DNA of 64,000 nucleotides from Brevibacterium aurantiacum (GCF_900169065.1 NZ_FXZB01000018.1:1-64000), one strand, 5' to 3'. Numbered from the stretch's first letter, positions 27,519 to 37,519 are shown. Numbers and translations: made by a program. The notes: generated by a model not told the origin, from the sequence alone.

Positions 27519-27668
27519 GTGTGCTTCCTTTCAGCGAACATCCGCTATATGACGTTCGCACTGCACGTCATGGCCGTAGCCATGAAGAACGGTTCGGTTT
27601 ATCTTGGAATCCGTCCTGCGACTGACGCCGGGGCAAGGCCCGTCATCGGTTGCAGATACACGGAAGGA

Positions 27669-28073
27669 TCAGCCGCGGCGGCGCTTGGTGGGACGGCAGC
27701 CGTTGAACGGAACTGGAGTGACATCCTGAATGGTGCCCAGTTCCAGACCGGCGGCCTGCAGCGAACGGATCGCGGTTTCGCGTCCCGAACCTGGTCCCTT
27801 GACGAAGACGTCGACCTTCTTGAGGCCGTGCTCCTGTGCGCGACGGGCAGCGGACTCCGCGGCCATCTGCGCGGCGTAAGGGGTCGACTTGCGCGAACCC
27901 TTGAAGCCGACCTCACCTGAGGAGGCCCAGGAGATGACAGCACCGGTCGGATCAGTGATCGACACGATGGTGTTGTTGAACGTTGATTTGATGTGTGCCT
28001 GGCCGGCAACGATATTCTTCTTGAGCTTACGGCGAGGCTTGCGCACTGTAGCGGCGCGTGACTTGGGAGGCAT
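27669..28073 (-). CDS. rpsK: Ribosomal protein S11
   Basis: A 134-residue S11, part of the platform of the 30S subunit near the mRNA exit. Signatures are [36 protein letters not shown] and the C-terminal [19 protein letters not shown] gap of 150 bp to rpoA holds no gene. Confidence 0.98.
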   Translation of the reverse strand: MPPKSRAATVRKPRRKLKKNIVAGQAHIKSTFNNTIVSITDPTGAVISWASSGEVGFKGSRKSTPYAAQMAAESAARRAQEHGLKKVDVFVKGPGSGRETAIRSLQAAGLELGTIQDVTPVPFNGCRPTKRRRG

Positions 28074-28124
28074 GTGTTTTACTCCTGATCGAGGTGGTTG
28101 ATGCTGGTCAACCGGGTGAGCATG

Positions 28125-28493
28125 TTACTTCTTCTTACCGGCCACGGTGCGCTTCGGTCCCTTACGGGTACGCGCATTCGTCTTGGTCCGCTGTCCGCGA
28201 ACCGGGAGACCGCGGCGGTGACGCAGGCCTTCGTAGCTTCCGATCTCCACCTTGCGGCGAATGTCGGCAGCAACCTCACGGCGGAGGTCACCCTCAACCT
28301 GGAATGTGCCCTCGATATAGTCACGCAGCTGGACGAGCTCGGCATCGCTCAAGTCCTTCACACGGGTATCAGGGCTGATTCCCGTTTCTGTCAGGGTCTG
28401 GCTCGCACGGGTGCGGCCCACACCATAGATGTAAGTCAAGGCGACCTCCACGCGCTTTTCACGCGGGATGTCGACTCCGGCAAGTCGTGCCAT
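28125..28493 (-). CDS. rpsM: Ribosomal protein S13
   Basis: A 122-residue S13 of the 30S head, which contacts P-site tRNA and L5. [21 protein letters not shown] through the C-terminal [19 protein letters not shown], with its basic tail reaching the tRNA, is complete. The 189 bp between rpmJ and rpsM hold no gene I can support. Confidence 0.98.
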   Translation of the reverse strand: MARLAGVDIPREKRVEVALTYIYGVGRTRASQTLTETGISPDTRVKDLSDAELVQLRDYIEGTFQVEGDLRREVAADIRRKVEIGSYEGLRHRRGLPVRGQRTKTNARTRKGPKRTVAGKKK

Positions 28494-28682
28494 AGGTACT
28501 ATCTCCTGTTGTAGTTCCGGAGGTGCTGATGCAGACCTGTCCCTGGTTTCCCAAGGTCCTCGGCCCCCGACCGAAGGTGTCGCCCTGTCACTGCCTCAGA
28601 AGGCGGTGGTGCTGGCGAGGTCTGCGCGGGTGTGGTGCTGCTGAAGCCCCTTGCGGGTGCCTCTATCTGCTCGAAGAGCTGC

Positions 28683-28796
28683 TCAACCCTGGCGCTGTTT
28701 GTGACGCGGGTTGGAGCAGATGACGATGACCCGGCCGTGACGGCGGGTAATCTGGCAATTCTCACAGATCTTCTTGACGCTTGGCTTAACCTTCAT
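28683..28796 (-). CDS. rpmJ: Ribosomal protein L36 (zinc-binding form)
   Basis: This 37-residue gene was read directly from the minus strand. It begins [15 protein letters not shown] and ends [11 protein letters not shown]. Cys11, Cys14, Cys27 and His32 form the zinc ribbon, so this is the zinc-containing type. It lies between infA and rpsM, its normal place. Confidence 0.97.
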   Translation of the reverse strand: MKVKPSVKKICENCQITRRHGRVIVICSNPRHKQRQG

Positions 28797-28857
28797 GGTT
28801 TTTCCTTCTTCCGACCCTTACCCCTGCGCAGGGGCGGGTACGAATGATCGAAGATCC

Positions 28858-29079
28858 TTACTTGTAGCGGTAAACGATTCGTCCACGCGAGAGGTCGTAT
28901 GGAGACAGCTCCACGATGACCCGGTCCTCGGGCAGGATTCGAATGTAGTGCTGTCGCATCTTCCCTGAGATATGCGCAAGCACCCTGTGTCCGTTGCTCA
29001 GCTCGACCCGGAACGATGCGTTCGGGAGGGCTTCGACAACAGAGCCTTCGATCTCAATGACCCCTTCTTTTTTGGCCAT
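28858..29079 (-). CDS. infA: Translation initiation factor IF-1
   Basis: A 73-residue OB-fold protein that occupies the A site during initiation. The sequence begins [20 protein letters not shown] and ends [10 protein letters not shown], full length. It is the first gene of the rpmJ-rpsM-rpsK-rpoA-rplQ operon. The 274 bp upstream, towards the MFS gene, must hold its promoter, but I could not choose a convincing one. Confidence 0.98.
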   Translation of the reverse strand: MAKKEGVIEIEGSVVEALPNASFRVELSNGHRVLAHISGKMRQHYIRILPEDRVIVELSPYDLSRGRIVYRYK

Positions 29080-29353
29080 ATCGTTCGCTAACCTCGTATT
29101 CCCGCGAAAACTTCGCGTTCGACGTAATCGTGTATCGTCGATTTACCCCGACGACCCCATGGTCTGCGTTTCACCCCACCACATGAAAAGTTGCGGATGG
29201 CAGATGCCGCCCACAACTGAAAAAGGGTGAGTTGAGTGAGAACAGACCAATCAACAACCCTACACTATCGTCGGATATTCTTCCACACGGTGCTGGATTC
29301 CCCGCGCGAACTCCCCTACAATCACCGCCACCATCGCCGAGGCTGGCCCGAGC

Positions 29354-30577
29354 TCACGTCGTATGCGCGGTGCCGTACCCCGCCCGGATGCTCGCAATGA
29401 CGGCTACGGCAAGCACGACGAAGCCCATCAGGGTGATCGCGGCGAACCCGCCGATTGCCAGCAGTGGCCCCGACAGAGCCGCCAGCGCGGCAGCCCCGAA
29501 ATTCATTCCCGCATCGGAGAGTCCTTGGACCGACATGCGATGGGTGGGGTCGATCTCCTTCGTCAGCAGGGTGGATCCGGCGATGAGGCACGCGCTCCAT
29601 CCGAGTCCCAGAACGAAGAGGGCCACCGACAGCCGCAGGAACGAGGACTCCCCCAGCGCATCGATGAGCCCGAGGACCAGCGACAGCGCGAACAGCGCAT
29701 GCCCACCGAGGATGACTCGTCCGGCGGAGTACTTGTCGGTGAGGTAGCCGAAGACGGGCGAAAGCCCGTACATGCCGAGGATATGACCGCCGATTGTGAT
29801 GCCGATCAGTTCGAGGCCGAGCCCATGATGGTCCATGTGCAGCGGCGTCATCACCATGGTCGCGACCATGATCATGTGCCCGGTGACGACGCTCAGCAGT
29901 CCCATCAGTGCACTCGGGGATCGTCGGATGGCCTGCCAGGTGCCGCCTCGGCGCGGGGAGGTCGAGGAACTGTCCCGGGTGGCGGGGGTGAGCCGGCGCA
30001 GGAACAGCACACTGAGCAGGGCGAGACCGAAGCCGGCGATGGCGATGACGAAGGGCCCGGCCAGAGGATCGAGCCCCAGGGCTCGCCCGATGCCGGCACC
30101 AGGGCCGGAGAGGTTGGGTCCGATCACGGAGCCGATGGTCGTGGCCCAGATGACGACGGACATGGCGGAGCCCTTGAGGTGGTCGGGAGCGGCATCGGTG
30201 GCCGCATAGCGTCCCTGCAGTCCCGCGGCCGTCGCTGCGCCGAAGCAGCCCATGCCGATGAAGAAGGCGATGTCGATGCCAAGGAGGATGGCCGACACGA
30301 TGAGAATGGCACCGCAGAGGGCGATCGCGTAGGCGCTGGCCAGTGCCAGTCTGCGGCTTCTGCGCTCGGCCAGCTTCGCCAGGGGAACCGCGAGGAGCCC
30401 CGCGCCGAGGATGGACGCAGTCTGCGCGAATCCGGCGAGTTCGGTCCGACCGGTCAGACGCTCGGCGAGGATCCCACCGACGGCGAACCCCGTGGCGATG
30501 CCGATGCCGGAGAAGAGCTGTGCCAGACTCAGCGCCCACTGGTTGCGCCGGAAGACAGAGTGCGATTGTGCTGGCAT
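29354..30577 (-). CDS. Major facilitator superfamily transporter
   Basis: A 407-residue MFS protein with about 12 predicted spans. The loop between spans 2 and 3 reads PLAKLAERRSRRLAL, a variant of the MFS motif A. The start is set by GGAGG 5 nt upstream of the ATG at 30577; two earlier in-frame starts (30607 and 30637) have no ribosome binding site. The substrate is unknown; the DHA1-like layout suggests efflux of small molecules. It is divergent from the PatB-like gene and lies in an accessory insert inside the ribosomal gene block. Confidence 0.87.
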   Translation of the reverse strand: MPAQSHSVFRRNQWALSLAQLFSGIGIATGFAVGGILAERLTGRTELAGFAQTASILGAGLLAVPLAKLAERRSRRLALASAYAIALCGAILIVSAILLGIDIAFFIGMGCFGAATAAGLQGRYAATDAAPDHLKGSAMSVVIWATTIGSVIGPNLSGPGAGIGRALGLDPLAGPFVIAIAGFGLALLSVLFLRRLTPATRDSSSTSPRRGGTWQAIRRSPSALMGLLSVVTGHMIMVATMVMTPLHMDHHGLGLELIGITIGGHILGMYGLSPVFGYLTDKYSAGRVILGGHALFALSLVLGLIDALGESSFLRLSVALFVLGLGWSACLIAGSTLLTKEIDPTHRMSVQGLSDAGMNFGAAALAALSGPLLAIGGFAAITLMGFVVLAVAVIASIRAGYGTAHTT

Positions 30578-30739
30578 CCCGGCCTCCACATCTTCATGGG
30601 CTGTCATCGTGGCAGCGGCTCGTGCCGCCGGTTCCACTGTAGTCCGTGACCGTGCATGTCGGAACGGGCGCCAAAACGGCTGCCTGCCCTGCTAGCGTGA
30701 AAACCGACAGTCGCACACCGGCCATCGAAGGAGCATCAC

Positions 30740-31885
30740 GTGCAGAACCTGGATTCGATCACAGAAGAATCACTCATCGCCAAGGGCGGCCGGAAGTGGT
30801 CGAGCTTTCCGGGCAGCCTCGGCGCATTCATCGCCGAAATGGACTTCGGAGTCGCACCGGGTGTGCGTCAGGCACTGCGCGAAGTCGATGAGCGTGACCT
30901 CTACGGCTATGCACCGCAGTCGATCGTCTCCGACCTCAAGTCGGCCACCTCGGCGTTCTGTGCCGAACGCTACGGCTGGCAGTTCCCGACCGATCACGTC
31001 GAACTGGCCAGCGACGTCATCGCCAGCTTCCTGGGCATCCTCACACACCTGACCCCGGCAGACACCCCGATCGTCCTTCCGACCCCTGCCTACATGCCCT
31101 TCTTCGACGTCGCCAAGGTCACCGGGCGCGAGCTCTTCGAGGTGCCGATGATCCGCTCCGAGACCGGCTGGTCCGTCGACCTCGACGCCCTCGACTCGGC
31201 CCTGGTGCCGGGTGCCACTCTGGTGCTGTGCAATCCCCACAACCCGATCGGCAAGGTCTACACAGAAGCTGAGCTCTTGGCCCTCGCCGAGGTGGTCGAG
31301 CGCAATGGTGCGCGTGTGTTCTCCGATGAGATCCACGCACCCCTCGTCTATGCGCCGGCCCGTCACATCTCCTATGCGAGCCTGAATGAGACCACCGCGG
31401 GGCATACCGCCACCGCGACCGCCGCCTCCAAGGCATTCAACATCCCCGGACTCAAATGCGCGCAGCTCATCCTCAGCAGTGAGAAGGACAGAGAGATCTG
31501 GGCCGAGAAGGGAAACTTCGTCTCCGGCGCTGCATCGAATCCAGGCATTCTCGCCACCACGGCCGCCTACACCCAGTCCGGAGACTGGCTTGATGAGATC
31601 ACTGCCTATCTCAAAGGCAATCGCGAACTGCTGACCGATCTGGTCTCCGCTCATCTGCCCAATGCCACATTCCTCCCGCCTGAGGGGACGTACCTGGCCT
31701 GGTTGGATCTGCGCGGATACGGTCTCGAGACCGGTCTGTCTCAGCACTTCAACGAACGTGCCCACGTCGCCATCACGGAAGGCCGACTGTGCGGCGAGGT
31801 CGGAGAGGGCCATATCCGCTTCAACTTCGCCCTCCCCCGCCCGCTCCTGACCGGAGCGATCGAACGCATCGCCTCTGCGCTCTGA
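30740..31885 (+). CDS. PatB/MalY-type aminotransferase-fold C-S lyase
   Basis: A 381-residue class I/II PLP enzyme. The PLP lysine is Lys231 in ATAASKAFNIPGLKCAQ, the pattern of MalY/PatB cystathionine beta-lyases. LVLCNPHNPIGKVYTEAEL and VFSDEIHAPLVY hold the cofactor Asn and Asp. These enzymes cleave cystathionine or cysteine conjugates to pyruvate, ammonia and a thiol, so it may serve methionine synthesis or sulfur-volatile formation. The GTG start at 30740 has GAAGGAG upstream. Confidence 0.9.
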   Translation: MQNLDSITEESLIAKGGRKWSSFPGSLGAFIAEMDFGVAPGVRQALREVDERDLYGYAPQSIVSDLKSATSAFCAERYGWQFPTDHVELASDVIASFLGILTHLTPADTPIVLPTPAYMPFFDVAKVTGRELFEVPMIRSETGWSVDLDALDSALVPGATLVLCNPHNPIGKVYTEAELLALAEVVERNGARVFSDEIHAPLVYAPARHISYASLNETTAGHTATATAASKAFNIPGLKCAQLILSSEKDREIWAEKGNFVSGAASNPGILATTAAYTQSGDWLDEITAYLKGNRELLTDLVSAHLPNATFLPPEGTYLAWLDLRGYGLETGLSQHFNERAHVAITEGRLCGEVGEGHIRFNFALPRPLLTGAIERIASAL

Positions 31886-31915
31886 GCTGAGGTCGCCGGC
31901 GTCTGCCAGCTTGTC

Positions 31916-32800
31916 TTATCTGTTCGGCAGCCATTCGATGAGGTCGAAGGCCGAACTGGCGTCTGCGCGCTCCAACAGCTGCTGATCGAACCTCAGGTAG
32001 TACTCCAGATTGCACCGGTCCATCAGCGTGCGAAAACGCAGAGCCGGCTGATCCGGTCCCACCAGCGCGGGCGGAAGTATCGGATGGGACATGACCGCCT
32101 GGGCGACCTGAAAGTAGATGTCGAAGAACTTCACCAGCGACATGTCCGGATGTCCGGCTCCCGGCTGTCTGTCGTTCAGGCTCAAGGCGGCAAGAGCATC
32201 CTCGAGGCGTGGCAGCTGCAGAGACGCCGCCTCCAGGTCGAAGGCCCGCGAGGTCATTCGTACGGCTGCCTCCTGGCTCTCGGGCCGTATCGTCGCAAAT
32301 TCGCACCACCCCGGCTCGGCGACCTCGGGCAGCTGCGCGGAGAGCTCATAAGAGAGATCGGCGAAGGACAGCAGGAGGCCCGGGCGCAGCTGCCGATATC
32401 CGAGCATCCTGGCCACATATTGGAACCGGTCGCGCAGCATCCGCGAGGTCTCTGGAATCGAGTACAGGGCAGAATGGAAACAGCCATCGAACGTCGGCGC
32501 CTCCCGGTCACCCGCGATGTCCATGAATCCGGAGAGAATGCGTTCGCCTAACCGGTAGACCGTCACCCGACCGACCTTTTCACTGGTCAGAATGCTCCGG
32601 TGGACCATCCTCACCAGCTGATTGTGCACGCTTGAGGACGAATAGCCGTGTTCATCGAGGATCCCGACGATGACAGGACCCGGAAGTCCCTGCGCGCGGA
32701 GACAGCCGAAAGCAGAGATGACGTCAAAGGCGATCCTGGTCAGGCGATACCGATCGCCCACATCTGCCGAACGTTTCGTGTGATCGTGGACACCCGTCAT
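31916..32800 (-). CDS. PaaX-like transcriptional regulator
   Basis: A 294-residue protein with an N-terminal winged helix (about 20-90; YSSSSVHNQLVRMVHRSILT, then VGRVTVYRLGERI) and a central region resembling PaaX, including SALYSIPETSRMLRDRF and LGYRQLRPGLLLS. The order of DNA-binding domain, YRL wing end, then the ferredoxin-like PaaX domain fits the family, whose founding member represses phenylacetate genes in response to phenylacetyl-CoA. Here no paa genes are adjacent. It is convergent with the PatB-like gene and divergent from a small membrane protein gene. Confidence 0.72.
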   Translation of the reverse strand: MTGVHDHTKRSADVGDRYRLTRIAFDVISAFGCLRAQGLPGPVIVGILDEHGYSSSSVHNQLVRMVHRSILTSEKVGRVTVYRLGERILSGFMDIAGDREAPTFDGCFHSALYSIPETSRMLRDRFQYVARMLGYRQLRPGLLLSFADLSYELSAQLPEVAEPGWCEFATIRPESQEAAVRMTSRAFDLEAASLQLPRLEDALAALSLNDRQPGAGHPDMSLVKFFDIYFQVAQAVMSHPILPPALVGPDQPALRFRTLMDRCNLEYYLRFDQQLLERADASSAFDLIEWLPNR

Positions 32801-32806
32801 GACCAG

Positions 32807-32812
32807 ATCCTA
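32807..32812 (-). promoter_or_regulatory. -10 element TAGGAT of the paaX-like gene
   Basis: On the minus strand TAGGAT lies 6 nt before the ATG, implying a leaderless or nearly leaderless mRNA, like marR and purU. The 79-bp divergent region also serves the small membrane protein gene. Confidence 0.45.
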
Positions 32813-32879
32813 ACGTGAAATCACAACGATAGTGTTGAGACGGCCGCTGAAATCGGCCCCGAACACAAGGAGCAGCGTC

Positions 32880-33125
32880 ATGGACGACGAGGCATACGAA
32901 ACGAATCTACGAGTATTTCAGAGGGCACGGACCACCGCGGTCCTGACCGCATCGATCACAGCGTTCATCACCTTTGTGGCCTTCATGATCGCAGGTTTCG
33001 ACATTCAGGTCACTGCAGCGTGGATGTTCGCGCTGAGCCTCATGTCAGGTTCGGCACTGTTCGTCATCATACACATCGTCACGACGAACGATCTCAAACG
33101 AACGCAGCGAACTCCACAACCGTGA
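32880..33125 (+). CDS. Small two-span membrane protein, unknown function
   Basis: An 81-residue protein I do not recognise. A short charged N-terminus (DDEAYETNLRVFQRART) precedes two hydrophobic segments, at about 19-38 and 44-63, and a basic C-terminal tail (DLKRTQRTPQP). AAGGAG lies 7-12 nt before the ATG at 32880, which decides the start over an in-frame ATG at 32832. Its divergence from the PaaX-like regulator suggests that the regulator controls it. Confidence 0.75.
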   Translation: MDDEAYETNLRVFQRARTTAVLTASITAFITFVAFMIAGFDIQVTAAWMFALSLMSGSALFVIIHIVTTNDLKRTQRTPQP

Positions 33126-33164
33126 ACCGAACCATCGGCACGGCTGCCTGGTCGTTCTTCGGAC

Positions 33165-34001
33165 TCAGGAGCCTGCCGGAGGGACTGGTGTGATTCCGAA
33201 CGGTGCCAGTCCCGCCACTCCCCCATCCTCAGCAGTGAGTACCCAGACTCCCCCATCATGCTTGGCGACGCTGTGCTCCCAATGGCTCGCACGCGAACCA
33301 TCCTCTGTCACGACGGTCCAGTCGTCTGCCAGGGTGATGGTCTCGCTGCTGCCGGCTGTGAGCATCGGCTCGATTGCCAGACACATTCCGGATTTGATCT
33401 TCGGTCCGTTCGACTTCGCACGATAGTTCAGCACCTCGGGCGGCATGTGCATGGCAGTGCCGATGCCGTGGCCGGTGAATTCCTCCACCAGCCCGAGTTC
33501 AGGAGCCTCGCTTGAGACATGATCGTCGATTGCGTCACCGATGTCGCTGACTTTGTTTCCGGCGGCGAACGCGGCGATGCCGACCCACATCGCCTTCTCC
33601 GTCGCCCGCGACAGCGCGATATCGGCGCTCGAGCCGGCGGAGTCGCCGCCGACGATCATGGTGAATGCCGAATCCCCATGGAAACCGTCGACGATGGCTC
33701 CGCCGTCGATCGACACGAGATCCCCGGCCTTGAGGACCTTGTCCCCAGGGATGCCGTGCACGATCTCCTCATTGACGGAGATGCACACGACGGCGGGGAA
33801 ACCCTGGTAACCCTTGAAGTTGGACTGGGCCCCGGCCTCGGTGATGACAGCCTCGGCAGCCGCGTCCACCTCGGCGGTGGTTGCGCCTGGCACAGCCGCC
33901 TCACGGGCGGCTTTGAGCACTGCGCTCGTGAGCAGACCGGCCCGGCGCATCGTGACCAGCTGCTCGGGTGACTTCAGCTCGATCCGGGGACCGAAGATCA
34001 T
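33165..34001 (-). CDS. map: Methionine aminopeptidase, type I
   Basis: A 278-residue MAP that removes the initiator Met from nascent proteins. The metal ligands are in SIDGGAIVDGFHGDSAFT (two Asp), TGHGIGTAMHMPPEV (His) and AIEPML (Glu), with a final Glu in VVTEDGSRASHWEHSV. The ATG overlaps the adk stop as ATGA. It closes the secY-adk-map operon. Confidence 0.97.
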   Translation of the reverse strand: MIFGPRIELKSPEQLVTMRRAGLLTSAVLKAAREAAVPGATTAEVDAAAEAVITEAGAQSNFKGYQGFPAVVCISVNEEIVHGIPGDKVLKAGDLVSIDGGAIVDGFHGDSAFTMIVGGDSAGSSADIALSRATEKAMWVGIAAFAAGNKVSDIGDAIDDHVSSEAPELGLVEEFTGHGIGTAMHMPPEVLNYRAKSNGPKIKSGMCLAIEPMLTAGSSETITLADDWTVVTEDGSRASHWEHSVAKHDGGVWVLTAEDGGVAGLAPFGITPVPPAGS

Positions 34002-34564
34002 CGAATGGAGTCGAGGATCCGGTCGGTGATCTCGGCGACTTCGCCGAGGCCGTCCACTTGGCGCAGCAGACCGCGTTCGCGGTAGATGTCGGTCAGCGGC
34101 TGCGTCTGCTCGGCGTAGACGTCGAGACGGTGACGGATGACATCCTCGCTGTCGTCACTGCGGCCCTCGGTCTGTGCACGCGCCAGCAGACGAGCGACAA
34201 CCTCGTCGACGTCTGCAGTGAGTTCGACGACCTGTTCGATCTCGTGGCCCTCAGCAGCGAGGATCCGATCGAGTTCGTCGACCTGTGCGCTGGTACGCGG
34301 GTAGCCGTCGAGGAGGAATCCCTCGGCAGCGTCGTGCTGGCCCAGACGATCAGCGACCATGGAGTTCGTCACCTCGTCGGGAACGTACTCTCCGGCGTCC
34401 ATGTAGCGCTTGGCAAGGTTGCCGAGTTCGGTCTCGCCCTTCACGTTGGCACGGAAGATGTCGCCGGTCGAGATGGCCGGGACGTTCAGCGCCTCAGACA
34501 GGCGCGCGGCCTGGGTGCCTTTGCCGGCGCCGGGAGGGCCGATCAGGATGATGCGTGAGCTCAT
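33998..34564 (-). CDS. adk: Adenylate kinase, short-LID form
   Basis: A 188-residue kinase that interconverts AMP, ATP and ADP. IGPPGAGKGTQAARLSE is the P-loop, and FLLDGYPRTSAQVDELD the AMP-binding region. The LID is short (AQTEGRSDDSEDVIRHRL) and has no zinc Cys, as in mycobacterial enzymes. The ATG at 34564 matches the family; an extension to 34690 runs into secY and is rejected. Confidence 0.97.
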   Translation of the reverse strand: MSSRIILIGPPGAGKGTQAARLSEALNVPAISTGDIFRANVKGETELGNLAKRYMDAGEYVPDEVTNSMVADRLGQHDAAEGFLLDGYPRTSAQVDELDRILAAEGHEIEQVVELTADVDEVVARLLARAQTEGRSDDSEDVIRHRLDVYAEQTQPLTDIYRERGLLRQVDGLGEVAEITDRILDSIR

Positions 34565-34607
34565 AAGGTGTGTGTCCTTCCAATAGATTTCCGCGGGTCG
34601 GGAACGG

Positions 34608-35909
34608 TCAGCGCAGCAGGCCCTCGTAATGACGCTGCTGCATCTGTGCGTCGATCTGCTTGACGGTCTCGAGGCCGACTCCCACCACAATCAGCAGCGA
34701 GGTGCCGCCGAACGGGAAGTTCTGGTTCGCGTTGATGAGCACGAGCGCGATCAGTGGGATCAGCGCGATGAAGGCCAGGTAGAGCGAGCCCGGGAAGTTG
34801 ATACGACTGAGCACGAAGCTCAGGTAGTCGGCTGTGGGTCGTCCGGCACGAATGCCGGGGACGAAGCCGCCGTACTTCTTCATGTTGTCCGCGACTTCCT
34901 CCGGGTTGAAGGTGATCGCGACGTAGAAGTATGCGAAGAAGATCGTCAGCAGTGCGTAGGTGGCGATGTAGATCGGGTGGTCCCCGCGTGTGAAGTAGGT
35001 GTTGATCCACTCCACCCACTTGCTCTCCGGATCGAAGAACTGCGAGATCAGGCTGGGCAGGTAGAGAACCGAGGATGCGAAGATCACGGGGATCACGCCG
35101 GCCATGTTGACCTTGATCGGGATGTAGGTCGAAGTTCCGCCGAACATCCGGCGTCCGACCATGCGCTTGGCGTACTGGACCGGAATGCGTCGCTGGGACT
35201 GCTCGACGAAGACGACGAGTGCCACGAGCACGAGTCCGACTGCGATGACGATGAGGAAGATGTCGACACCCTGCTCGCGGAAGATGGCTCCCAGCGAGGA
35301 GGGGAACGCCGATGCCACGGAGGTGAAGATGAGCAGCGACATACCGTTGCCGACACCGTGCTCGGTGATCTGCTCGCCGAGCCACATGATGAGGCCGGTG
35401 CCTGCCACCAAAGTGACGACGAGGACGGAGATGCCCCACCAGGTGTCATTGGTGATGAGGTCGGTGCAGCCTTCGATCCGGCCGAAGAGGGCACCGGAGC
35501 GCACGGTCGCAACCAGTGTGGTGGCGTTGAGCACGGCGAGACCGATGGTGAGGTAGCGCGTGTACTGAGTGAGCTTGGCCTGACCTGAGGCGCCCTCCTT
35601 GTGGAGGGACTCGAAACGCGGAATGACCACGCGCAGGAGCTGGACGATGATGCTGGCGGTGATGTAGGGCATGATGCCCAGAGCGAAGATCGACAGCTGC
35701 AGCAGTGCGCCGCCGCTGAACAGGTTGATCATTGCGAACCCGCCCTCATTCAGCTGAGGGGATGCCACGCACTCCTGAACCTGGGTGTAGTCGATTCCCG
35801 GCGAGGGAATGAACGAACCGAGGCGGAAGATGACAAGAATGCCCAGGGTGAAGAGGAGTTTGTTCCTCAAGTCGGGCGTTCTGAAGGCCCTCCGAATTGC
35901 GCCGATCAA
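34608..35909 (-). CDS. secY: Preprotein translocase channel SecY
   Basis: A 433-residue SecY with ten membrane spans, the protein-conducting channel. Signatures include LGIMPYITASIIVQLL, SEGASGQAKL-like HKEGASGQAKLTQYTRYLT and the cytosolic loop with VEQSQRRIPVQYAKRMVG. It starts a secY-adk-map transcript: a hairpin at 36124-36155 separates it from rplO, and 281 bp lie between the two genes, so it should have its own promoter. Confidence 0.98.
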   Translation of the reverse strand: MIGAIRRAFRTPDLRNKLLFTLGILVIFRLGSFIPSPGIDYTQVQECVASPQLNEGGFAMINLFSGGALLQLSIFALGIMPYITASIIVQLLRVVIPRFESLHKEGASGQAKLTQYTRYLTIGLAVLNATTLVATVRSGALFGRIEGCTDLITNDTWWGISVLVVTLVAGTGLIMWLGEQITEHGVGNGMSLLIFTSVASAFPSSLGAIFREQGVDIFLIVIAVGLVLVALVVFVEQSQRRIPVQYAKRMVGRRMFGGTSTYIPIKVNMAGVIPVIFASSVLYLPSLISQFFDPESKWVEWINTYFTRGDHPIYIATYALLTIFFAYFYVAITFNPEEVADNMKKYGGFVPGIRAGRPTADYLSFVLSRINFPGSLYLAFIALIPLIALVLINANQNFPFGGTSLLIVVGVGLETVKQIDAQMQQRHYEGLLR

Positions 35910-36123
35910 GCGTCCTCCTCATTGGGGGATGAAAAAGTCAGGGTCGCAGATACGACCTGGCGAACGAGTCAAATACCTGCAAAAGACTACCAGGGTATGA
36001 CCGTCAGGCTGAAACCGAGAGGCCCGTTGGGCCGCGGGTAGGGCCCGTTGTCGGCGGGACTGTGTCCTCACCCACTTCTACCGGTTGTGGTGACGGTCCT
36101 CAGAGCCGTGAAACAGGGACGAC

Positions 36124-36155
36124 GAAGGGGCGGTCACTTGCGTGACCGCCCCTTC
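36124..36155 (-). terminator. Terminator after rplO
   Basis: A 14-bp stem (36124-36137 with 36142-36155) has a TTGC loop. It ends the spc operon and lies 214 bp upstream of the secY start. Confidence 0.75.
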
Positions 36156-36190
36156 CTGAGAAATCCTCAGACCCGCTGTGCGGGAGTCAT

Positions 36191-36643
36191 TCAGGCTTCG
36201 CTGACGCTTCCGCCTGCAGCCTTGATCTTTTCGAGTGCTGAACCCGAGACCTTGTCTGCAGTGATGTTCAGAGCCACGGTGATCTCACCGGTGCCCAGAA
36301 CCTTCACTGGCTGCTTCGGACGCACGGCGCCCTTGGCCACCAGGTCGGCGACTGTGACGTCGCCGCCCTCTGGGTACAAGGCCGACAGCTTGTCAAGATT
36401 GACAACCTGGAACGTCACCTTCGCGGGGTTCTTGAACCCACGCAGCTTAGGCAGACGCATGTGCATCGGAGTCTGTCCACCCTCGAAGCCGTGAGGAACC
36501 TGGTAACGGGCACGTGTGCCCTTGGTTCCGCGTCCGGCTGTCTTGCCCTTCGAAGCTTCACCACGACCAACGCGGGTCTTGGAGGTCTTCGCTCCGGGAG
36601 CAGGACGGAGATCGTGGACCTTGAGTGAGTCATCGTTCGACAT
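36191..36643 (-). CDS. rplO: Ribosomal protein L15
   Basis: A 150-residue L15 of the 50S subunit. The N-terminal [20 protein letters not shown] (here [10 protein letters not shown] onwards) and the [20 protein letters not shown] region are typical. One base separates it from rpmD. It is the last gene of the spc operon. Confidence 0.98.
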   Translation of the reverse strand: MSNDDSLKVHDLRPAPGAKTSKTRVGRGEASKGKTAGRGTKGTRARYQVPHGFEGGQTPMHMRLPKLRGFKNPAKVTFQVVNLDKLSALYPEGGDVTVADLVAKGAVRPKQPVKVLGTGEITVALNITADKVSGSALEKIKAAGGSVSEA

Positions 36644-36644
36644 A

Positions 36645-36827
36645 TCAATCCACCTCTTCCACAGTCACGAGGTGACGCACGACGTTGATCATTCCCCGGA
36701 GTTCGGGGCGATCTTCGCACACCACCACATCGTCGATCCGCTTCAGTCCAAGCGAACGCAGCGACGCGCGCTGGTTCGGCTTGCCACCGATATCGGACTT
36801 GCGCTGGGTTACCTTGAGCTTTGCCAT
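36645..36827 (-). CDS. rpmD: Ribosomal protein L30
   Basis: A 60-residue L30 beginning [20 protein letters not shown], followed by [15 protein letters not shown]. Its start touches the rpsE stop, so translation is coupled. L30 is absent from some bacterial lineages but present here. Confidence 0.97.
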   Translation of the reverse strand: MAKLKVTQRKSDIGGKPNQRASLRSLGLKRIDDVVVCEDRPELRGMINVVRHLVTVEEVD

Positions 36828-37519
36828 CAGGATTTCCTCTCGCCTTCAGCAGCCGCCCGCAGCAATGCGTGAGGGGCGACCTCGTCCACAGGCAGACCAC
36901 GGCGTGCCGCAACCTGCTCTGGGCGTTCGAGGCTCTGGAGAGCCTTGATCGCCGCGCGAACGATGTTGATTGCGTTAGCTGATCCCAGCGACTTGGACAG
37001 GATGTCCTGAACGCCGGCAGCATCGAGGACCGCACGCACCGGACCACCGGCGATGACGCCGGTACCGGGAGCAGCAGGTCGAAGCATGACGACACCGGCA
37101 GCGGTCTCGCCCTGGATCGGGTGCGGAATGGTCTTCTGGATGCGAGGGACGCGGAAGAAGCTCTTCTTCGCCTCCTCGACACCCTTGGCAATGGCTGCAG
37201 GAACTTCCTTCGCCTTGCCGTAGCCCATTCCGACCATGCCGTCTCCGTCACCGACGACGACGAGGGCGGTGAAGGAGAACCGACGTCCACCCTTGACGAC
37301 CTTCGACACGCGGTTGATCGTGACGACGTGCTCGATGAACTGGCTCTTCTCCTCGCGGTCACCGCGACCGCCGCGTCCACGGCCTTCGCCGCGTCCACGA
37401 CCCTGGCCGCCCTGACCACCCTGACCGCCTTGACCGCGACCACGTGAGGAGCGATCACTGTTGTTATCGGTACGGGTTTCAGCAGCTGGCTGCTGTTCCT
37501 TGTTCTCTTCAGTGCTCAT
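36827..37519 (-). CDS. rpsE: Ribosomal protein S5 with RG-rich N-terminal extension
   Basis: A 230-residue S5. The core starts near residue 59 ([21 protein letters not shown] in the first domain) and includes [21 protein letters not shown]. Residues 1-58 form an extension: an acidic/Gln-rich start, then GQGGQGGQG and [14 protein letters not shown]5 lines the mRNA entry channel with S3 and S4, and S3 here has a similar RG-rich tail. The start overlaps rplR as ATGA. Confidence 0.98.
   Translation of the reverse strand: MSTEENKEQQPAAETRTDNNSDRSSRGRGQGGQGGQGGQGRGRGEGRGRGGRGDREEKSQFIEHVVTINRVSKVVKGGRRFSFTALVVVGDGDGMVGMGYGKAKEVPAAIAKGVEEAKKSFFRVPRIQKTIPHPIQGETAAGVVMLRPAAPGTGVIAGGPVRAVLDAAGVQDILSKSLGSANAINIVRAAIKALQSLERPEQVAARRGLPVDEVAPHALLRAAAEGERKS

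Noticed and set aside
28497-28682. Additional small ribosomal protein gene between rpmJ and rpsM
   Set aside because: No start with a ribosome binding site and no motif in any frame; only weak structure.
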